This document shows, piece by piece, positions 54,204-63,888 of a DNA stretch of 64,000 nucleotides. Origin of the DNA: Parabacteroides sp. GTDB lineage: Bacteria > Bacteroidota > Bacteroidia > Bacteroidales > Tannerellaceae. Both the position numbers and the translations under genes were made by a program. Position 1 is the stretch's first letter. Every line of letters begins with the position of its first letter. The DNA lies in assembly GCA_019417325.1 (NCBI GenBank), contig DXVO01000001.1:186001-250000 (forward strand), read 5' to 3'. The notes beneath the pieces are model-generated. The model was not told where the DNA came from. It saw nothing but the letters and a program-made list of their open reading frames with translations, and did not search any database.

Positions 54204-54920
54204 ATGGATTTTATAGCAGGAGAAGTACTATATTTTAATAAACCTTTGAAGTGGACCTCCTTCGATTTGGTAAACAAATTCCGCTACAAACTGTCGCGGA
54301 AGCTGAAAATAAAAAAAATCAAGGTTGGGCACGCCGGAACATTAGACCCGCTTGCAACAGGAGTCATGATTATATGTACCGGCAAAGCCACTAAGAGGAT
54401 AGACGAATTCCAATATCAGACAAAAGAATATGTTGCCACATTGAAACTTGGAGAAACAACACCTTCTTTTGATCTTGAAAAAGAAATAGACGGAGTATAT
54501 CCGACAGAACATATCACTCGCGAGGAAGTTGAAAAAGTATTGCAATCGTTTGTGGGAACGATTCAGCAAATACCACCCGTATTCTCGGCATGTAAAGTGG
54601 AAGGAAAGCGGGCTTATGAACTGGCACGTAAAGGAGAAGAAGTTGAATTGAAGTCCAAAACCCTGGTAATTGATGAGATGGAATTACTGGAATGTAACCT
54701 GCCTGTGATCAAAATACGTGTAGTATGCAGTAAAGGTACTTATATACGGGCACTGGCACGCGACATTGGTGTAGCATTGCATTCCGGAGCCCATCTGACA
54801 GCCTTGGAACGTACCCGTATCGGAGGTATTACATTGGCACAATGTATGTCGACAGATGATATCGATACATTTTTAGACCAGGTCATTCCTTCTACAGAAA
54901 CAGATGTGCAATCTGTTTAA
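54204..54920 (+). CDS. truB: tRNA pseudouridine-55 synthase
   Basis: A 238-residue pseudouridine synthase. The catalytic Asp is in GHAGTLDPLATGVMII, the substrate loop in PPVFSACKVEGKRAYELARK, and the late motif is CSKGTYIRALARDIG. It lacks the C-terminal PUA domain of E. coli TruB (about 314 residues), as is common in Bacteroidetes. Confidence 0.95.
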   Translation: MDFIAGEVLYFNKPLKWTSFDLVNKFRYKLSRKLKIKKIKVGHAGTLDPLATGVMIICTGKATKRIDEFQYQTKEYVATLKLGETTPSFDLEKEIDGVYPTEHITREEVEKVLQSFVGTIQQIPPVFSACKVEGKRAYELARKGEEVELKSKTLVIDEMELLECNLPVIKIRVVCSKGTYIRALARDIGVALHSGAHLTALERTRIGGITLAQCMSTDDIDTFLDQVIPSTETDVQSV

Positions 54921-54959
54921 TTATTCAGTATAATGATAAAAATAAAATAAAGTTGCATT

Positions 54960-56009
54960 ATGAAGCTTTCTAAATTCAAATTTAATTTACCGCAGGAGCT
55001 AATTGCTCTTCAGCCGGCAAAGAACAGGGACGAAGCCAGATTGATGGTTATCAACCGCAAAACCGGAGAAATAGAACATAAAGTATTTAAAGACCTGTTG
55101 AACTATTTCGGAGAAAAAGATGTATTCATTTTCAACAACACAAAAGTATTTCCTGCCCGCCTGTATGGAAATAAGGAAAAAACAGGTGCACGCATCGAAG
55201 TTTTTCTCTTGCGCGAGTTAAATGCGGACCTCCGTTTATGGGATGTATTGGTTGATCCGGCACGTAAAATACGTATTGGCAACAAACTATATTTTGGGGA
55301 AGACGACTCAATGGTTGCTGAAGTAATAGACAATACAACTTCCCGTGGTCGTACGCTACGTTTCCTGTATGACGGGAACCATGATGAATTTAAAAAAGCT
55401 TTGTATGCTTTAGGCGAAACTCCACTGCCCAAATATATCGATCGTCCTGTGGAACCTGAAGATGAAGAACGTTATCAGAATATCTTTGCTGCAGAAGAAG
55501 GTGCAGTTGTTGCTCCGGCAGCCGGTCTGCATTTCAGCCGTGAATTAATGAAACGTCTGGAAATAAAAGACTGCAAATTTGCATTTCTGACACTTCATTC
55601 CGGTTTGGGTAATTTCCGTGAAATAGATGTGGAAGACCTGACCAAACACAAGATGGATTCCGAACAAATGGTTGTAAATGCAGATGTTGTGGACATCGTA
55701 AACAAAGGTAAAGATGCAGGACAACAGATTTGTGCAGTCGGTACATCCGTAATGCGTGCAATTGAAACAGCTGTAAGTACAGATGGACACCTGAAAGAAT
55801 TTGAAGGATGGACAAACAAATTTATTTTTCCGCCTTATGACTTCAGTGTAGCGACCAGTATGATTACAAATTTACATATGCCCCTTTCCACTCTATTGAT
55901 GATGACTGCTTCTTTTGGCGGCTATGACCTGATTATGGAAGCATATGAGGTTGCCCTGAAAGAAAAATACCGCTTCGGAGCATATGGTGATGCTATGTTG
56001 ATTCTTTAA
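54960..56009 (+). CDS. queA: tRNA preQ1 ribosyltransferase-isomerase
   Basis: A 349-residue enzyme using SAM to build the epoxyqueuosine side chain. Visible signatures are [45 protein letters not shown] and the C-terminal [19 protein letters not shown]. The length is normal. Confidence 0.95.
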   Translation: MKLSKFKFNLPQELIALQPAKNRDEARLMVINRKTGEIEHKVFKDLLNYFGEKDVFIFNNTKVFPARLYGNKEKTGARIEVFLLRELNADLRLWDVLVDPARKIRIGNKLYFGEDDSMVAEVIDNTTSRGRTLRFLYDGNHDEFKKALYALGETPLPKYIDRPVEPEDEERYQNIFAAEEGAVVAPAAGLHFSRELMKRLEIKDCKFAFLTLHSGLGNFREIDVEDLTKHKMDSEQMVVNADVVDIVNKGKDAGQQICAVGTSVMRAIETAVSTDGHLKEFEGWTNKFIFPPYDFSVATSMITNLHMPLSTLLMMTASFGGYDLIMEAYEVALKEKYRFGAYGDAMLIL

Positions 56010-56020
56010 AAAAACAGTTT

Positions 56021-56479
56021 ATGGCTATCGTATATCTGGGATTAGGGACAAATATCGGTAACAAACGGAAAAATATGATAACAGCCGCTTCGCTGTTAGC
56101 CAGAAGGGCGGGAGATGTTCTCGCCCTTTCCTCCTTTTACGAAACAGAACCCTGGGGATTTGAATCCTCCAATAAATTCCTGAATGCTGCCATTAAAATA
56201 AGGACTACCTTATCTCCTATTGAATTACTTCATATGACCCAAGAATTTGAAAGGGAACTTGGGCGTACGAAAAAAAGCAAGGGGACATATCATGACCGTG
56301 TTATCGACATTGATATATTAATGTATGACGAACTTGTTTTACAATCTGAAGAATTGGTGTTACCCCACCCCTTAATGCACAAACGGAAATTTGTGATGGA
56401 ACCTCTATCTGAGATAGCTCCTTTTATAACACACCCTGTATTAAAAAAACGTATTATTGAACTAAACGAAGAAATATGA
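56021..56479 (+). CDS. folK: HPPK, folate biosynthesis kinase
   Basis: A 152-residue enzyme. YLGLGTNIGNKRKN is the N-terminal substrate loop and HDRVIDIDILMYD carries the metal-binding Asp pair. It pyrophosphorylates 6-hydroxymethyl-7,8-dihydropterin. It starts 11 bases after queA and overlaps the next small gene by 4 bases. Confidence 0.93.
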   Translation: MAIVYLGLGTNIGNKRKNMITAASLLARRAGDVLALSSFYETEPWGFESSNKFLNAAIKIRTTLSPIELLHMTQEFERELGRTKKSKGTYHDRVIDIDILMYDELVLQSEELVLPHPLMHKRKFVMEPLSEIAPFITHPVLKKRIIELNEEI

Positions 56480-56667
56480 ACGATATAGAAAAAATCTTGA
56501 CCGGTGGAGGAATGGTTTTTAAGAATAAAGCCAAAGATGAAAATACCGGTGAACGTAAAATAAAGTTTTCCGATTTTCTTAAAGGGACTCATGGCTCTGA
56601 TTCGGCCAAATACAAAGCAGGTTTCAAGTATAAAAAAGCCTTGCGCAACTCTAAAAAAAAGAAATAA
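56476..56667 (+). CDS. Small basic protein of unknown function
   Basis: A 63-residue protein, very basic at the C-terminus (KYKKALRNSKKKK), with the conserved-looking middle RKIKFSDFLKGTHGSDSAKY. It overlaps the folK stop (ATGA), so it is translated from the same message. The basic tail suggests nucleic-acid or ribosome contact (inference only). Confidence 0.7.
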   Translation: MNDIEKILTGGGMVFKNKAKDENTGERKIKFSDFLKGTHGSDSAKYKAGFKYKKALRNSKKKK

Positions 56668-56702
56668 TTAGCGGTTTCACCTTCGAATTATCAATTAATT
56701 TA

Positions 56703-56710
56703 TAACTTTG
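56703..56710 (+). promoter_or_regulatory. -7 box (TAACTTTG) of metK
   Basis: A full TAnnTTTG match 216 bases upstream of the metK ATG, implying a leader of about 210 nt. Confidence 0.6.
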
Positions 56711-56925
56711 CATCCGAATTGATGTGGATAGATTTGTATTGCTTGCAACCACAGGAAAAAATGCTAAAAACAAGCTTCATCTTTCATGGCCGTCCGGCAA
56801 GCAAATTTCCCCCGTCAATCCATTATTTTAATTATTAACCGTCAGTTGTAAATTGACAGCCCATTTTTAGGCATTATCTTTCCGATGAGCCGACTGTCAA
56901 CTGCGAACTGTCAACAAAAAAAACA
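56711..56925 (+). promoter_or_regulatory. Long metK 5' leader
   Basis: About 215 nt of untranslated leader. It contains GCTTGC/GCAAGC words able to pair and a CAGTTG...CAACTG dyad. Just before the ATG, direct units AACTGTCAAC lie near 56890-56915. It does not match the SAM-I, SAM-II or SAM-IV core sequences I know. A 40-codon ORF (from 56722) could be an upstream ORF. A regulatory role is inferred from length and gene identity only. Confidence 0.35.
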
Positions 56926-58212
56926 ATGAGTTATTTATTCACCTCCGAATCGGTGTCCGAAGGGCACCCCGATAAAGTAGCCGATCAAATATCGGATGCT
57001 TTGCTGGATGAGTTCCTTGCTTACGACAAGAACTCGAAAGTTGCTTGCGAAACCCTTGTTACAACCGGACAGGTTGTCTTGGCTGGAGAAGTTAAATCAA
57101 GTGCATACGTAGATGTGCAGGAAGTAGCCCGTGGCGTAATCGAAAAAATCGGTTATACCAAAAGTGAATACCAGTTTGAAGCTAAATCCTGTGGCGTTTT
57201 CTCGTCAATCCACGAACAGAGTGGCGACATCAACCGCGGTGTCGAACGTGAAGACCCTTACAACCAGGGAGCCGGAGACCAAGGTATGATGTTTGGTTAT
57301 GCAACGAACGAAACAGAAAACTACATGCCTCTTGCACTGGACCTTTCTCATAGTTTATTGTGGGAACTTGCTAAAATCCGCAAGAATGAAAACGACCTGA
57401 TGCCTTACCTCCGCCCGGATGCAAAAAGCCAGGTTACTATCGAATACGATGATAATGGCAAACCATTACGCATCGATACCATTGTTGTTTCAACCCAGCA
57501 TGATGAGTTCATTACCGCAAAAGGTATTACGCAGGAAGAAGCAGACGTCGCCATGCAGAAGAAAATTGCAGATGACATTAAGAATATTCTGGTTCCACGC
57601 GTAAAGGCACAATATCCGGCTCATGTACAGGCATTATTCAATGACAATATTATCTACCATGTAAACCCGACCGGCAAATTCGTTATCGGAGGTCCTCATG
57701 GGGACACTGGTTTAACAGGACGTAAAATTATTGTTGATACCTACGGTGGCAAAGGTGCTCATGGCGGTGGCGCTTTCTCAGGAAAAGATCCTTCCAAAGT
57801 AGACCGCTCTGCGGCTTATGCAGCCCGCCATATTGCAAAGAATATGGTTGCAGCAGGTGTTGCCGACGAAATGCTTGTACAAGTCTCATATGCGATTGGC
57901 GTAGCTAAACCTATGAATATTTTCGTAAACACATTTGGCCGTTCCAATGTGAAAATGACAGATGGAGAAATTGCAGAGAAAATCTGGGATATTTTCGATA
58001 TGCGTCCGAAAGCAATTGAAGAACGTTTGAAATTACGTAATCCGATTTATCTGGAAACAGCTTCCTACGGCCATATGGGACGTACTCCTCAGATCGTTAC
58101 TAAAACATTTACTTCCCGTTATAATCCGGAACCAACCATGTGCGAAGTAGAACTTTTCACTTGGGAAAAACTGGACTATGTAGATAAAGTAAAAAAGGTT
58201 TTCGGATTATAA
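56926..58212 (+). CDS. metK: S-adenosylmethionine synthetase
   Basis: A 428-residue enzyme making SAM from methionine and ATP. Motifs are [50 protein letters not shown] (P-loop-like) and SYAIGVAKP. It is longer than E. coli MetK (384) because of inserts typical of Bacteroidetes enzymes, around residues 160-240. Confidence 0.97.
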   Translation: MSYLFTSESVSEGHPDKVADQISDALLDEFLAYDKNSKVACETLVTTGQVVLAGEVKSSAYVDVQEVARGVIEKIGYTKSEYQFEAKSCGVFSSIHEQSGDINRGVEREDPYNQGAGDQGMMFGYATNETENYMPLALDLSHSLLWELAKIRKNENDLMPYLRPDAKSQVTIEYDDNGKPLRIDTIVVSTQHDEFITAKGITQEEADVAMQKKIADDIKNILVPRVKAQYPAHVQALFNDNIIYHVNPTGKFVIGGPHGDTGLTGRKIIVDTYGGKGAHGGGAFSGKDPSKVDRSAAYAARHIAKNMVAAGVADEMLVQVSYAIGVAKPMNIFVNTFGRSNVKMTDGEIAEKIWDIFDMRPKAIEERLKLRNPIYLETASYGHMGRTPQIVTKTFTSRYNPEPTMCEVELFTWEKLDYVDKVKKVFGL

Positions 58213-58242
58213 GAAACTAACTTATAATTAATTCGAATATAT

Positions 58243-58284
58243 AAAGGTTCCTGTCTGATTCCTTATCAGAACAGGGACCTTTTT
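58243..58284 (+). terminator. Terminator of metK
   Basis: A long stem pairs 58243-58259 with 58265-58283, with small bulges, then TTTTT. It starts 31 bases after the metK stop. Confidence 0.85.
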
Positions 58285-58334
58285 ATTTTAATTACAATAA
58301 TTATCTTTACTAAAATTTCAAAATAAAAAAATTG

Positions 58335-58342
58335 TATATTTG
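58335..58342 (+). promoter_or_regulatory. -7 box (TATATTTG) of the structured RNA
   Basis: A TAnnTTTG match. Transcription should begin near 58348, where a perfect 12-bp palindrome GTCCTATAGGAC (58347-58358) sits. Confidence 0.6.
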
Positions 58343-58347
58343 CTCAG

Positions 58348-58519
58348 TCCTATAGGACAATATATTAATATTTGGAAGTGCCTTACTTCGTTAAAATCGC
58401 CAGTTTTGACAGCACACAAGGCACAAGCGACTGCTATATCCAGTGGGTTGTTTGTTTGCGTGTGCTTAGGTCTCTGGCGATACCTTACGAAGTGTGGACG
58501 ACAACCCACTTCCTTTTTT
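58348..58519 (+). ncRNA. Rod-shaped structured RNA, 6S-like candidate
   Basis: Five nested helices stack in one rod: 58374-58380/58507-58513 (GGAAGTG/CACTTCC), 58385-58391/58487-58493 (ACTTCGT/ACGAAGT), 58396-58403/58474-58481 (ATCGCCAG/CTGGCGAT), 58411-58417/58460-58466 (AGCACAC/GTGTGCT) and 58423-58433/58441-58451 (9 of 11 pairs, 7-nt loop). A 7x7 internal loop interrupts the middle. Six T follow the closing stem at 58514-58519, and a promoter lies upstream. Length of about 170 nt, rod shape with a central bubble and own promoter/terminator fit 6S RNA or the Rfam Bacteroidales-1 RNA. The sequence identity was not verified. Confidence 0.55.
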
Positions 58520-58571
58520 ATTCATCCTTATATTGGTTGTCTAAAGGTAAACGCAAATCGAAAATCACCAT

Positions 58572-59108
58572 ATGCCTAAAGCAGGTTTTTATGTGCAAAA
58601 AATAGAAGAAGGAGACCAGAGTGCTTTCCGTTCTTTTATGGATATGTACTCAAAAGACCTCTATCATTTCGCTTTAGGATATGTAAATACCCGGGAAATA
58701 GCAGAGGAAATTGTCAGTGATGTATTTCTGGAAGTATGGAACAACCGCCGGAATCTTCATCAAATCCAACAAATAAAACCATGGCTGCTTATTATTGTCA
58801 GAAACAAAGCTATTTCCTATTTACGGAAAGAACATCCGGACACTACCGTCTCGTTTGATGAAATAGAAGATTACTATATACCATTAGTCCAATCCCCCGA
58901 CCATGCAATAATCAGTGAAGAAGAAATAAAAAAAATCAACCAGGCCATTTCTTCACTTCCTCCCAAATGCAAAGAAGTTTTCATGTTGGCAAAAATAGAA
59001 AAAACGCCTTACAAAGAAATTGCCCAAATTTTAAATATCTCAGTGAAAACCATCAACATACATATCGCAAAAGCCCTAAGCCTTATATCACAAGTTCTCG
59101 AAAAATAA
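58572..59108 (+). CDS. ECF-type RNA polymerase sigma factor
   Basis: A 178-residue sigma-70 family protein. Region 2 has FALGYVNTREIAEEIVSDVF and VWNNRR; region 4 has SLPPKCKEVFMLAKIEKTPY and the HTH EIAQILNISVKTINIHIAKA. It is followed after 83 bases by a FecR anti-sigma gene and then SusC/SusD, the usual trans-envelope signalling order for a polysaccharide or glycan utilisation locus. No clear promoter was found between the structured RNA and this ATG. Confidence 0.92.
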   Translation: MPKAGFYVQKIEEGDQSAFRSFMDMYSKDLYHFALGYVNTREIAEEIVSDVFLEVWNNRRNLHQIQQIKPWLLIIVRNKAISYLRKEHPDTTVSFDEIEDYYIPLVQSPDHAIISEEEIKKINQAISSLPPKCKEVFMLAKIEKTPYKEIAQILNISVKTINIHIAKALSLISQVLEK

Positions 59109-59191
59109 TTTTTTTCAAAAAAATCATCTTTTCGAATAGGATATTTTTCTTTAATCTGCGTCTTTTTTATGTAGTACCATAGAAAGGCTGA

Positions 59192-60331
59192 ATGAAGAAA
59201 AAACAAAACATAGCAGATAAAGACCTTTTCCAACCTGCCGACAAGGAGACACAGAAAAAACTGGATTTTTTCTGGGAGCACTGCTCGCCGGAAATTGAAT
59301 CAGGCATAACAGATTCTATCCGCGAACAAACGCTTAGAAAGATACAGGGAAAAATGAATCTGCAACCATTGGTACCTGAAAAGAAAAAAACATCAAAAAC
59401 ATTCTACATAACAGTTACATCCATTGCCGCTTCCATAGCCATATTAGTTGCGGCCATTCACTTTATCAATCATTCCCCCCAACAGGATAATATCAGGAAT
59501 ATTATATCCCAAATAGAATTGCCCTCATTCGACGAGACGGATGAAGTCGTTCTGGTTATGTCAGACATAGAAAAACACCAATTAGCTACAGATGCACAAA
59601 TCACTTATACCCCCGAAGGAAATGTGTCTGTCAACTCGGAAAAGCTCTCTCCGGAAAAAGAACAACCCCAAAAGGGAACAACAATCCAGGAACTATATAA
59701 CCAGTTGATTGTCCCCAAAGGAAAGCGTTCGCAACTCTTATTATCAGACGGAACGAAAGTCTGGGTCAACGCCGGAACGAAAGTTATCTATCCGCGTGTT
59801 TTCAATGAAAAGAAACGAGAAATTTATGTAGAAGGTGAAGTATATCTGGAAGTAACCCACGACAAAAACCGCCCCTTTTACGTAAATACAGACGGGTTCG
59901 ATGTAAAAGTGCTGGGTACCTCCTTTGATGTATTTGCCTATAAACAAATGCCTGCCAGCCGGGTCGTTCTTGTAAACGGAGCAGTAGAAATCAAAGACCG
60001 GAACAATCAAACAATGCAAATGCAACCGGATGAACTCGTATCGCTCGAACAAAACAACATTACCGGCAAAAAACAGGTAAATGCAAAAGACTACAGAGCC
60101 TGGATTGACGGAATAATGATTTTAAACGGAGACCACCTCCAGCAACTTGCCGAGCGCCTGAGTTTGCTATATGGAACCCCCATCAAATGTGACTCATCGT
60201 TGGCAAACGAACAAGTATACGGGAAGTTAGACCTGCGGGAGAATTTGGATGAAATTATAGACAACATTAAATCGATGATACCTATTTCTACGCGCGAAGA
60301 AAACGGAATAATCCATTTAAAAAGAGAGTGA
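59192..60331 (+). CDS. FecR-family anti-sigma factor
   Basis: A 379-residue inner-membrane protein. It has a cytosolic N-domain of about 68 residues, one TM helix (FYITVTSIAASIAILVAAIH), a FecR domain (GKRSQLLLSDGTKVWVNAGT; REIYVEGEVYLEVTHDKNRP) and a C-terminal DUF4974 domain (LDLRENLDEIIDNIKSMIPI). It should hold the ECF sigma until the SusC STN domain contacts its periplasmic part. Confidence 0.93.
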   Translation: MKKKQNIADKDLFQPADKETQKKLDFFWEHCSPEIESGITDSIREQTLRKIQGKMNLQPLVPEKKKTSKTFYITVTSIAASIAILVAAIHFINHSPQQDNIRNIISQIELPSFDETDEVVLVMSDIEKHQLATDAQITYTPEGNVSVNSEKLSPEKEQPQKGTTIQELYNQLIVPKGKRSQLLLSDGTKVWVNAGTKVIYPRVFNEKKREIYVEGEVYLEVTHDKNRPFYVNTDGFDVKVLGTSFDVFAYKQMPASRVVLVNGAVEIKDRNNQTMQMQPDELVSLEQNNITGKKQVNAKDYRAWIDGIMILNGDHLQQLAERLSLLYGTPIKCDSSLANEQVYGKLDLRENLDEIIDNIKSMIPISTREENGIIHLKRE

Positions 60332-60398
60332 TAACCTAATTTGTTAATCTAAAAAAATTATACCATGAATAGAAAATAGCACTTTTTCCATATGAAAA

Positions 60399-60426
60399 AC
60401 CGGAGAACACTGCCATGTCCTCCGGT
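60399..60426 (+). terminator. Hairpin between FecR and SusC genes
   Basis: A perfect 7-bp stem ACCGGAG/CTCCGGT (60399-60405, 60420-60426) with a 14-nt loop, followed by AGAGATTTTTC. It is probably a partial terminator or processing site that lets susC expression differ from the regulator genes. Confidence 0.55.
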
Positions 60427-60480
60427 AGAGATTTTTCAATCAAAAATTTTCAGTGATTAATCAAAAATCTAAGTAAAGTT

Positions 60481-63400
60481 ATGAATAAGAAAATTAATCC
60501 TTGGTGGATACCAAGGAAAAAAGATTTTTTGTTTTTAATAATTAGTATTTTTTTATCTTTTTCTACCATTCCTTTATATGCATCAGCGAATGATACCTAT
60601 GAACAAGATAAAAGTTTCACAGTCAGAATAGAGAACAAAACTGTGAAAGAAGTAATGAACTATATCGAAAAGAACAGTGAGTTTATTTTTATCTACACGA
60701 ACAATCTGTTAAAAACACTCGACAAAAAAGTATCCATCCAAGTTGAAAATAAAAACATTTCAGCGATTATGGAACTGCTTACACAAGAAACAGGCATCCG
60801 TTATGAAATAAAAGGCAGGCAGGTCATCTTATCGAACACAGTAGCAAACCAACAACAGCCTCAAAAAGGAATTAACATTAACGGTACGGTTTGGGATGAA
60901 CAAGGAAATCCCCTGCCTGGTGTGAATGTTGTTGTTAAAGCAACCAATATTGGTGCCACTACCGATATTAACGGTAACTATTTCTTAAGTGTTCCCAGTA
61001 AAACTTCCACACTAACATTCAGTTACATTGGTTTTGAGTCTCAGGAGATAAAAGTAGGAAACCAAATCAATATCAATGTCAATTTGAAAGAAGTCTCTAC
61101 TGGTTTAAATGAAGTAGTAGTGGTCGGGTTCGGTTCACAGAAAAGGGAATCCATTGTCGGTTCTATCACAACAATAGACCCTGGCTACTTGCAACAAAGC
61201 CCGACACGTGCGTTAAGTAATAACCTTGCCGGTCAGTTAGCCGGTGTAATTGCCGTACAACGTTCCGGAGAACCGGGAGTAGATGGTTCCAATTTCTGGA
61301 TTCGCGGTATCTCCTCTTTTCAAAATGCAGGAAGAAGCCCACTGATATTGGTTGATGGCATCGAACGTTCATTAGATGATATGGACCCTTCCGAAATCGA
61401 ATCATTTTCCGTACTGAAAGATGCAGCCGCCAGTGCCGTATACGGAGTTCGTGGTGCAAATGGCGTTATCATCGTAAATACCAAACGAGGGAAATTAGGA
61501 AAACCTTCTGTGGATGTACATTATGAACAAGGATTTACCCAACCGGTCAAACTGCCTAAATTCATCGGTTCGACAGAATATCTTTCATTAATGAACGAAT
61601 TATCTTTGGATGGTGGTGGTTCCGAGGTCTATTCCCCGGAAATAATTGAAAAATACCGTACAAATGCAGACCCGGAATTATATCCGAACGTAGACTGGCT
61701 GGATGCCATAACAAGAGACCATGCCACAAACCAACGGGCAAACCTGACAATTACCGGAGGTAGCGATATTTTACGCTATGCATTAGTAGCTTCTTACTAT
61801 GGCGAACGCGGTATTTTCGAACGGGATAAAAGCCAGACATGGGATTCGTCTACAAAGCTGAATAAATATAATATGCGTTCAAATGTGGACGTTAACATCA
61901 CAAAAACAACAATTGCCCGTATTAGTATCGGTGGTTATCTGCAGGAAACAAACGGTATGGTTGACGATGGTGATACAAGAGCCTCCGACTATGTATTAGG
62001 AGCCGCTTTTGAAACACCTCCGTTTGTTCACCCAACCATTTATTCCACAGGAGAAATTCCTAAAGAGAAAAACCGTATAAACCCGTGGTCCAGAGCAACC
62101 CAACATGGTTTCAGCACATATTCTAATGCAAAAATAGAGTCCTTGTTCTCGTTGGAACAAGATTTAAAATTCTTACTCCCGGGACTTAAAGTCAAAGGTA
62201 TATTTTCTTTCGACCGCTATATGAGATCCGGTGTGGTCCGTTCAAAAAGTCCGGACTATTATTACCCGGCAACTCAACGTAAAGAAGATGGTAGTCTGGA
62301 TATTACGATTGCAGACTACGGACAAATGTTCTTAGGCTCGGATTCAAAAACAGAATGGGGAAATAAAGCCACCTACCTGGAAGGTAATTTAAGCTATTCA
62401 CAGAAATTCGGAGAACATAATGTAGATGCCATGTTTATGTACAACCAACGGGATTACCAGGATGGCAGCATCGTGCCTTTCCGCCGCATGGGTATTGCAG
62501 GAAGAACGTCCTATACATATGGAAACCGCTACATTGCAGAGTTCAATTTCGGATACAACGGTTCTGAAAACTTTGCTAAAGGCTATCGCTTCGGATTCTT
62601 CCCCTCTGTTGCTATCGGTTACTTATTCTCGGAAGAACCCTTTATGGAAAAATTCAAAGATACATTCTCTAAAATCAAACTAAGAGGTTCATGGGGGTTA
62701 GTTGGTAACGACCAATTGGAAGGACGCCGATTTGCCTATATCACGACCATTAATAGTAGCGATGACAACCAATACAAATGGGGCGTAAACAACGATTACC
62801 ATCGTACCGGTCGCTTCGAAGGTGATTTTGGTATTCCTAACCTGACTTGGGAAACTGTCGAGAAAATAGATGTTGGTTTGGAATTGGGCCTATGGAATGC
62901 TTTAGACCTGCAAGTCGATTGGTTCCAGGAACATCGCCGCGATATCTTTATGAAAAGAAATACCATACCCTCTGCTGCCGGCTTCATTAACACGCCATGG
63001 GCTAACTTCGGAAAAGTAGACAACCAAGGTATTGATTTATCACTCACATACAATAAACAAATAAACAAAGACTTGTATGTCGGTTTCCGGGGCACGCTGA
63101 CTTATGCCAAAAATAAAATTGTTGAACAGGATGAAGCCCCCGGAGTGATGGGGACTAACCGGCAAAGAACAGGTCTGCCTGTCGGACAGTTATTCGGTCT
63201 GGTTGCTGATGGATTATTTACAGAAGCTGATTTTGAAAATGTAGAAGAAGGTACGTTGAAGAAAGATATTCCGACACATACTTTTAGTTCGAAAGTTCGT
63301 CCGGGAGATATCAAATATATTGACATCGACGGTGACGGGGCAATAACAGACATGGATGAAGTTCCTTTAGGAGGAACAGTCGACCCCCAAATCGTGTATG

Positions 63401-63870
63401 GATTCGGCGTGAATGCATCTTACAAAAATGTAGATGTGAACATATTCTTCCAGGGTAATGGTAATACATGGAGATTTATCGGAGGTTCCGGTTTCCTGCC
63501 TGGCAGTTCAATGGGAGCAATGTATAATATTTACGATAATTATCAGGACCGGTGGACACCGGATAATCCAAGCCAGGATGTTTTCTACCCGCGCCTGACG
63601 TACGGACAAAATGAAAACAACTCCAAAAATTCAACTTGGTGGCTACGAAATATGAGCATGTTGCGTGTGAAAGATATAGAAGTAGGCTATCGCTTCCCAA
63701 AAACATGGATGGGAAAAATCGGAGTGAAATCACTCCGTCTGTACCTGAAAGGTTCTAATTTACTGACCTTCTCTAAATTCAAAATGTGGGATCCTGAACT
63801 GGATACAGGAAATGGTATGAAGTATCCGATTATGAAATCTGTTTCTTTCGGACTGGATGTTAATTTCTAA
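60481..63870 (+). CDS. SusC-like TonB-dependent receptor with STN domain
   Basis: A 1129-residue outer-membrane transporter. It has a signal/TM segment (FLFLIISIFLSFSTIPLYAS), an N-terminal STN domain about 40-115 for anti-sigma signalling, a carboxypeptidase-like domain about 130-215 (GTVWDEQGNPLPGVNVVVKA), a TonB box region NEVVVVGFGSQKRESIVGSI, a plug (SVLKDAAASAVYGVRGANGV) and a 22-strand barrel ending SVSFGLDVNF. The STN domain pairs it with the FecR/ECF module upstream. The glycan substrate cannot be told from the sequence. Confidence 0.95.
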   Translation: MNKKINPWWIPRKKDFLFLIISIFLSFSTIPLYASANDTYEQDKSFTVRIENKTVKEVMNYIEKNSEFIFIYTNNLLKTLDKKVSIQVENKNISAIMELLTQETGIRYEIKGRQVILSNTVANQQQPQKGININGTVWDEQGNPLPGVNVVVKATNIGATTDINGNYFLSVPSKTSTLTFSYIGFESQEIKVGNQININVNLKEVSTGLNEVVVVGFGSQKRESIVGSITTIDPGYLQQSPTRALSNNLAGQLAGVIAVQRSGEPGVDGSNFWIRGISSFQNAGRSPLILVDGIERSLDDMDPSEIESFSVLKDAAASAVYGVRGANGVIIVNTKRGKLGKPSVDVHYEQGFTQPVKLPKFIGSTEYLSLMNELSLDGGGSEVYSPEIIEKYRTNADPELYPNVDWLDAITRDHATNQRANLTITGGSDILRYALVASYYGERGIFERDKSQTWDSSTKLNKYNMRSNVDVNITKTTIARISIGGYLQETNGMVDDGDTRASDYVLGAAFETPPFVHPTIYSTGEIPKEKNRINPWSRATQHGFSTYSNAKIESLFSLEQDLKFLLPGLKVKGIFSFDRYMRSGVVRSKSPDYYYPATQRKEDGSLDITIADYGQMFLGSDSKTEWGNKATYLEGNLSYSQKFGEHNVDAMFMYNQRDYQDGSIVPFRRMGIAGRTSYTYGNRYIAEFNFGYNGSENFAKGYRFGFFPSVAIGYLFSEEPFMEKFKDTFSKIKLRGSWGLVGNDQLEGRRFAYITTINSSDDNQYKWGVNNDYHRTGRFEGDFGIPNLTWETVEKIDVGLELGLWNALDLQVDWFQEHRRDIFMKRNTIPSAAGFINTPWANFGKVDNQGIDLSLTYNKQINKDLYVGFRGTLTYAKNKIVEQDEAPGVMGTNRQRTGLPVGQLFGLVADGLFTEADFENVEEGTLKKDIPTHTFSSKVRPGDIKYIDIDGDGAITDMDEVPLGGTVDPQIVYGFGVNASYKNVDVNIFFQGNGNTWRFIGGSGFLPGSSMGAMYNIYDNYQDRWTPDNPSQDVFYPRLTYGQNENNSKNSTWWLRNMSMLRVKDIEVGYRFPKTWMGKIGVKSLRLYLKGSNLLTFSKFKMWDPELDTGNGMKYPIMKSVSFGLDVNF

Positions 63871-63888
63871 TAGCATAAAATGACACAT

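Noticed and set aside
56722..56844. 40-codon ORF in the metK leader
   Set aside because: No protein-like conservation can be judged and no initiation signal is evident; mentioned only as a possible upstream ORF.
58340..58605. Two overlapping ORFs of 77-79 codons
   Set aside because: They cover the structured RNA and their sequences are Cys/Trp/Leu-rich without domain features.
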